16,552 nt of DNA, from contig CAJTON010000012.1 of assembly GCA_910577605.1 (NCBI GenBank), positions 50,502-67,053 on the forward strand, read 5' to 3'. Source of the DNA: an uncultured Butyrivibrio sp. Its GTDB lineage: Bacteria > Bacillota > Clostridia > Lachnospirales > Lachnospiraceae. Made by a program: the position numbers and the translations under genes. Below are positions 13,648 through 16,552 of the stretch, piece after piece; within the stretch, counting starts at the first letter, position 1; every line of letters starts with the position of its first letter. The notes beneath the pieces were generated by a model. It ran no database searches and had not been told where the DNA came from. It was given only the letters and a program-made list of their open reading frames with translations.

Positions 13648-14976
13648 TTATGCTTCTTCATCTGAACCGCCTTTGCTTTTGACCTTATCTCTCACATCTA
13701 TGTCCTTGCCGAGCTGGACCTCAATAACGTTAAGCTCGGTAAGGGCCTCTATCGTGTGTTTACAGCCTGCCGGCATATTTACGACGTCGCCGACTCCGAC
13801 AAGCCTTGCCTCCCCGTCTATTACGACACGCCCCTCGCCGTGTATCACCGTCCATACCTCGTCGCGGCGGCTGTGGCTGTGATAATTCATCTTCTGACCC
13901 GGTTTCAGCGTGACCTTGATAGTGAGGCTGTCCTGCCCTACGTCTATCACCTTGTAATCTCCCCACGACTTCTCGGCAAACATTACCTTTCTGTCCGTTT
14001 TTTCAACATACGGCTTGATATATCCGGACCTTTCCTTATCCGATACAAGTATTCCCTGCGGGCTTGCGGAAACCACCGCGTCCTTCAGTCCCATACACAC
14101 TATCGGCACGTCGAGTTCGTTTACAACATGAACATTGCTGCATGTCTCGTCAAGCATCGCCGGTCCGACGAAACATTCGCCCATAGCCTCGGTCAGCGTA
14201 TTCCATGTGCCCAGATCCTTCCACTGTCCGGCAAAACGCATCACCTGAATCCTGCTTTCTTTCTCTACGACAGCGTAATCAAAGCTTATTTTTTCAAGCT
14301 CCCCGTACTTTTCGTACAGATCCTCATACCCTTCAAAATCTATCAGCTCGTGCGCCTTGGACAGAACATAGCCGAGTTTATACGCAAAAACGCCTCCGTT
14401 CCACAACGCGCCGTTTTTTATATATTCGCGCGCAGTCTCCGCGTCGGGTTTTTCCTTAAAAGCCTCCGCACCCGAAACGGGCTCCCTTCCCGTAGGGATT
14501 ATATATCCGTACTTCTCGCTCGGATATGTAGGTTCGATTCCCATCAGCACCAAATTCGCCCCACCTGCCGCCGCCAAAGCGCCAAGCTTCTCAAGCGCGT
14601 CAAAATAATCGCTCTCCACATACGGATCGACCGGGCATACAACTGCGACTTCGTCCTCCGCGATTCCCTTGACGTCATGCAGATAAGCCGTGGCAAGCAC
14701 TATCGCCGGAAAAGTATCTCTCCGGCACGGCTCGACGCAGACCGACACGTCGCATCCGAGCTGATTGTGTATAAGCGATACCTGCGATTTGGAGGTCGCT
14801 ATCGTTATATCCGCCCCGCATTCAAGCTTGCGCAGCCCTGCGTAGACTCTCTGAATCATCGACTCGTATTCCCCGTCCGACCGTTTAAAAATCTTGATGA
14901 ACTGCTTGGACTTTATGTCATTGGAAAGAGGCCACAGGCGCATACCCGAGCCTCCCGACAGTAAAATAATATTCAT
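13648..14976 (-). CDS. manC: Mannose-1-phosphate guanylyltransferase / mannose-6-phosphate isomerase (ManC/type II PMI)
   Basis: A 442-residue bifunctional enzyme that makes mannose-1-phosphate into GDP-mannose and, by its C-terminal domain, interconverts mannose-6-phosphate and fructose-6-phosphate. The nucleotidyltransferase signature LLSGGSGMRLWPLSN is at residues 5-19, then KQFIKIF, the VVCPVDPYVES region and GAEAFKEKPD. The cupin domain is complete: MNYHSHSRRDEVWTVIHGEG and VGVGDVVNMPAGCKHTIEAL, with the metal-binding histidines present. GDP-mannose feeds capsule, exopolysaccharide or glycoprotein synthesis. The ATG overlaps the flippase stop (ATGA), with AAGGGG just upstream, so the two are coupled. 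No clear terminator follows. Confidence 0.92.
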   Translation of the reverse strand: MNIILLSGGSGMRLWPLSNDIKSKQFIKIFKRSDGEYESMIQRVYAGLRKLECGADITIATSKSQVSLIHNQLGCDVSVCVEPCRRDTFPAIVLATAYLHDVKGIAEDEVAVVCPVDPYVESDYFDALEKLGALAAAGGANLVLMGIEPTYPSEKYGYIIPTGREPVSGAEAFKEKPDAETAREYIKNGALWNGGVFAYKLGYVLSKAHELIDFEGYEDLYEKYGELEKISFDYAVVEKESRIQVMRFAGQWKDLGTWNTLTEAMGECFVGPAMLDETCSNVHVVNELDVPIVCMGLKDAVVSASPQGILVSDKERSGYIKPYVEKTDRKVMFAEKSWGDYKVIDVGQDSLTIKVTLKPGQKMNYHSHSRRDEVWTVIHGEGRVVIDGEARLVGVGDVVNMPAGCKHTIEALTELNVIEVQLGKDIDVRDKVKSKGGSDEEA

Positions 14977-16436
14977 TTTTTCCCCTTGAGCTTACCCAGA
15001 GCCTGATTTTTAAGCTCCGTGATAAGCGGCTCTTTTGTAATCACAAGTATCCCGAAATATATCCCGAAAAACAGGACCCCGGATATTATCAATTTCAAAA
15101 AATCTTTTATGTCTATAAATTTTACCCATACCGATGCGGCGGACGCAAGCATAAGTCCGAAAACTATCCGTAGATACTTTATGCTTCTATATGCGGTCTT
15201 TAGCATATTCCTGATAGAAACGTACTGCACTATCCACACGACGATCTCAGCAACAAGCGTACCTATGGCAGCCCCAGTCGAAGCCAGTCTCGGAATCAAA
15301 ACGGCGTTTATTATAAGATTTATAACCGCCCCCGCGATCTCGGAATAAAGGACCAGTTTTTCCTTTCCGAGCGGCACCATCATCTGAATGCCCATTACGT
15401 TCGTAAGACCGATAAGCAGCACCGTCGGCATTATCACCTGCATTGGTACGATCGAATTTTCATACGCGCTGCCCGACAGGAAGTAGATTCCCTCATGCGC
15501 GAATATGATAAAATACACCGCAAACGCCGCGCCGGTTATAAAAACGAAATTCAGGGTCTTTTTAGCTATCCTGATAAAATCCTCCCTGTTGCCGTTCTGT
15601 ATATAATATGTCACCCTCGGCAGCAGAACTCCGCTCGCCGCCGTAACTACTCCGACCAGTATGCTCTTTATTTTTACCGCGGCGGAATAATATCCCGTCT
15701 CAACGTCGGATTTCATAAAACCGAGCATTACCGTGTCAAGGTGGGTATATATGGTGGTCGCTACGGACATAGCGAAAAATACCACGACCATCTTTATATG
15801 CTTTTTTATGTCATATCCGCCCATGGGCCGGAAATAAATATACTTCCGCAGATTTATAAAATTCAGGATTCCGGACGCGGAGGACGCAAAAATAGATATG
15901 CCTCCGTATATCACATAATCTTTCTCTTCATGTATGAACAAAAACATAAAAACAAGGGCGATAAACTTAAAAGCGATCGACCTTAACGTTATATACGAAT
16001 ACTGCTCCAGTGATTTGTACAGCCACTCCACTCCGATCGAATTCAAAAGTATCGTTGAGCTTACGACCATGAGCAAAAGCTTGTCCTGACGGAATCTCGG
16101 TACGAACTGCATGGAAACAAACAGCGCGATATACGCGATTACACACATAAAAAGATTTATGAACATAATCTCATGTACCGTTCTTGAAAGCTTCTCCTTA
16201 TCGTCCCGTACCTTTGCGCACGCCCTGACACCGTATGTCGGGATCCCTAACTGCGCAAACATTGAAAAATAACTTATAACGGAAGTAGCAAAGGATACTT
16301 TGCCCGTTCCCACGGGCAAAAGTATCCTCGAAACATACGGGAATGTGACCAACGGAAAAATAAATGAAGACATGGTAAGTATAGCATTCATTATCATATT
16401 CATTTTAACTGATTTGGTCTTTACAATCTGTTTCAT
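14973..16436 (-). CDS. Wzx-like polysaccharide flippase (PST/MATE-type)
   Basis: A 487-residue membrane protein with about 12 to 14 hydrophobic segments, of the polysaccharide-transport (Wzx/PST) superfamily. The N-terminus, MKQIVKTKSVKMNMIMNAIL followed by FIFPLVTFPYVSRILLPVGT, is typical of Wzx and related flippases, which move undecaprenyl-linked repeat units across the membrane. It ends in a lysine-rich tail (LGKLKGKK). Its stop overlaps the manC ATG by 4 nt, pairing a flippase with GDP-mannose supply. The ribosome site (GGGAAG) is weak. It lies 18 nt after a surface-protein fragment, so it may be downstream in a larger polysaccharide operon. The substrate cannot be read from sequence. 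A lipid-II flippase role is less likely because MurJ looks different. Confidence 0.85.
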   Translation of the reverse strand: MKQIVKTKSVKMNMIMNAILTMSSFIFPLVTFPYVSRILLPVGTGKVSFATSVISYFSMFAQLGIPTYGVRACAKVRDDKEKLSRTVHEIMFINLFMCVIAYIALFVSMQFVPRFRQDKLLLMVVSSTILLNSIGVEWLYKSLEQYSYITLRSIAFKFIALVFMFLFIHEEKDYVIYGGISIFASSASGILNFINLRKYIYFRPMGGYDIKKHIKMVVVFFAMSVATTIYTHLDTVMLGFMKSDVETGYYSAAVKIKSILVGVVTAASGVLLPRVTYYIQNGNREDFIRIAKKTLNFVFITGAAFAVYFIIFAHEGIYFLSGSAYENSIVPMQVIMPTVLLIGLTNVMGIQMMVPLGKEKLVLYSEIAGAVINLIINAVLIPRLASTGAAIGTLVAEIVVWIVQYVSIRNMLKTAYRSIKYLRIVFGLMLASAASVWVKFIDIKDFLKLIISGVLFFGIYFGILVITKEPLITELKNQALGKLKGKK

Positions 16437-16454
16437 GCTGCTTCCCGGTTAGAT

Positions 16455-16552
16455 TTAATTATTTTTCCACTGCGCGTAGAAGGTTACGGTGTCACCGTTT
16501 ACCGCTGTGGTTGTAGCTATTTTGGCGGCATTCGCGTATACGAATTTCTTAT
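16455..16552 (-). CDS. C-terminal end of a secreted protein with InlB/Flg_new-type repeat, partial
   Basis: An open frame enters from the right edge and stops with TAA at 16455. The 31 visible residues include NAAKIATTTAVNGDTVTFYA then QWKNN. The ending GDTVTFYAQW is the characteristic last strand of Listeria-Bacteroides/InlB B-repeats (PF09479), found in secreted and surface proteins of gut Firmicutes. The final repeat ends only a few residues before the stop, so no LPXTG anchor follows. Eighteen nt separate it from the flippase gene. It is too short to tell the rest of the protein; the family call is reasonable but rests on one short motif. Confidence 0.6.
   Translation of the reverse strand, partial: KKFVYANAAKIATTTAVNGDTVTFYAQWKNN

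Noticed and set aside
13756..14964. 402-codon open frame on the plus strand opposite manC
   Set aside because: It lies fully antisense to a clearly functional enzyme, its translation resembles no protein I know, and no ribosome site precedes it. It is a codon-bias shadow.
1..16552. Mobile elements, CRISPR arrays, tRNA/rRNA genes
   Set aside because: I looked for direct repeats with spacers, transposase or integrase motifs, terminal inverted repeats and cloverleaf patterns, and saw none.

Overview
The window is a stretch of a Gram-positive, endospore-lineage chromosome. It encodes a flagellum together with SpoIIID, Mbl, FliW/CsrA and the FlhO/FlhP-type rod proteins, with moderate GC and strong AGGAGG ribosome binding sites. 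This points to a motile member of the Clostridia, most likely Lachnospiraceae-like (Roseburia/Butyrivibrio type); that taxonomic call is inference. Every gene I can support is on the minus strand, so transcription runs from high to low coordinates. No tRNA, rRNA, CRISPR array, insertion sequence or phage gene is visible, and no gene-free stretch exceeds about 195 bases.

In transcription order, the right end (16552-13648) is a surface-polysaccharide block: the last residues of a secreted protein with an InlB/Flg_new-type repeat, a Wzx-like flippase, and a bifunctional mannose-1-phosphate guanylyltransferase/mannose-6-phosphate isomerase that overlaps the flippase gene by 4 nt. Next is spoIIID, with a sigma-E-like promoter, a probable TTG start and a strong terminator. 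It is followed by mbl, two rod genes (flgF/flhO and flgG/flhP) and a rod-binding flgJ, closed by a terminator at 9922-9961. The order spoIIID-mbl-flhO-flhP is that of Bacillus subtilis.

The middle (9892-6472) holds recD2, comFC and yvyF, ending at a terminator. A clear sigma-28 (SigD/FliA) promoter then starts the late flagellar operon: flgM (anti-sigma-28), flgN (chaperone), two consecutive flgK paralogues, an enlarged flgL, fliW, and csrA, which is cut by the window edge. The order comFC-yvyF-flgM-flgN-flgK-flgL-fliW-csrA also matches B. subtilis, except that a second flgK is present and yviE is absent. Here the two conserved clusters lie next to each other, separated only by flgJ and recD2.

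Functionally, the rod genes and FlgJ act in early basal-body assembly. The late operon makes the hook-filament junction (FlgK1, FlgK2, FlgL) with its chaperone, plus two feedback controls: FlgM holding sigma-28, and FliW-CsrA controlling flagellin translation. I see no wholly novel system. The main points of interest are the tandem FlgK pair, the enlarged FlgL, a recurring motif fused to the Shine-Dalgarno sequences of flgJ, flgL and fliW, candidate SpoIIID autoregulation sites, and a possible AUA start for comFC.
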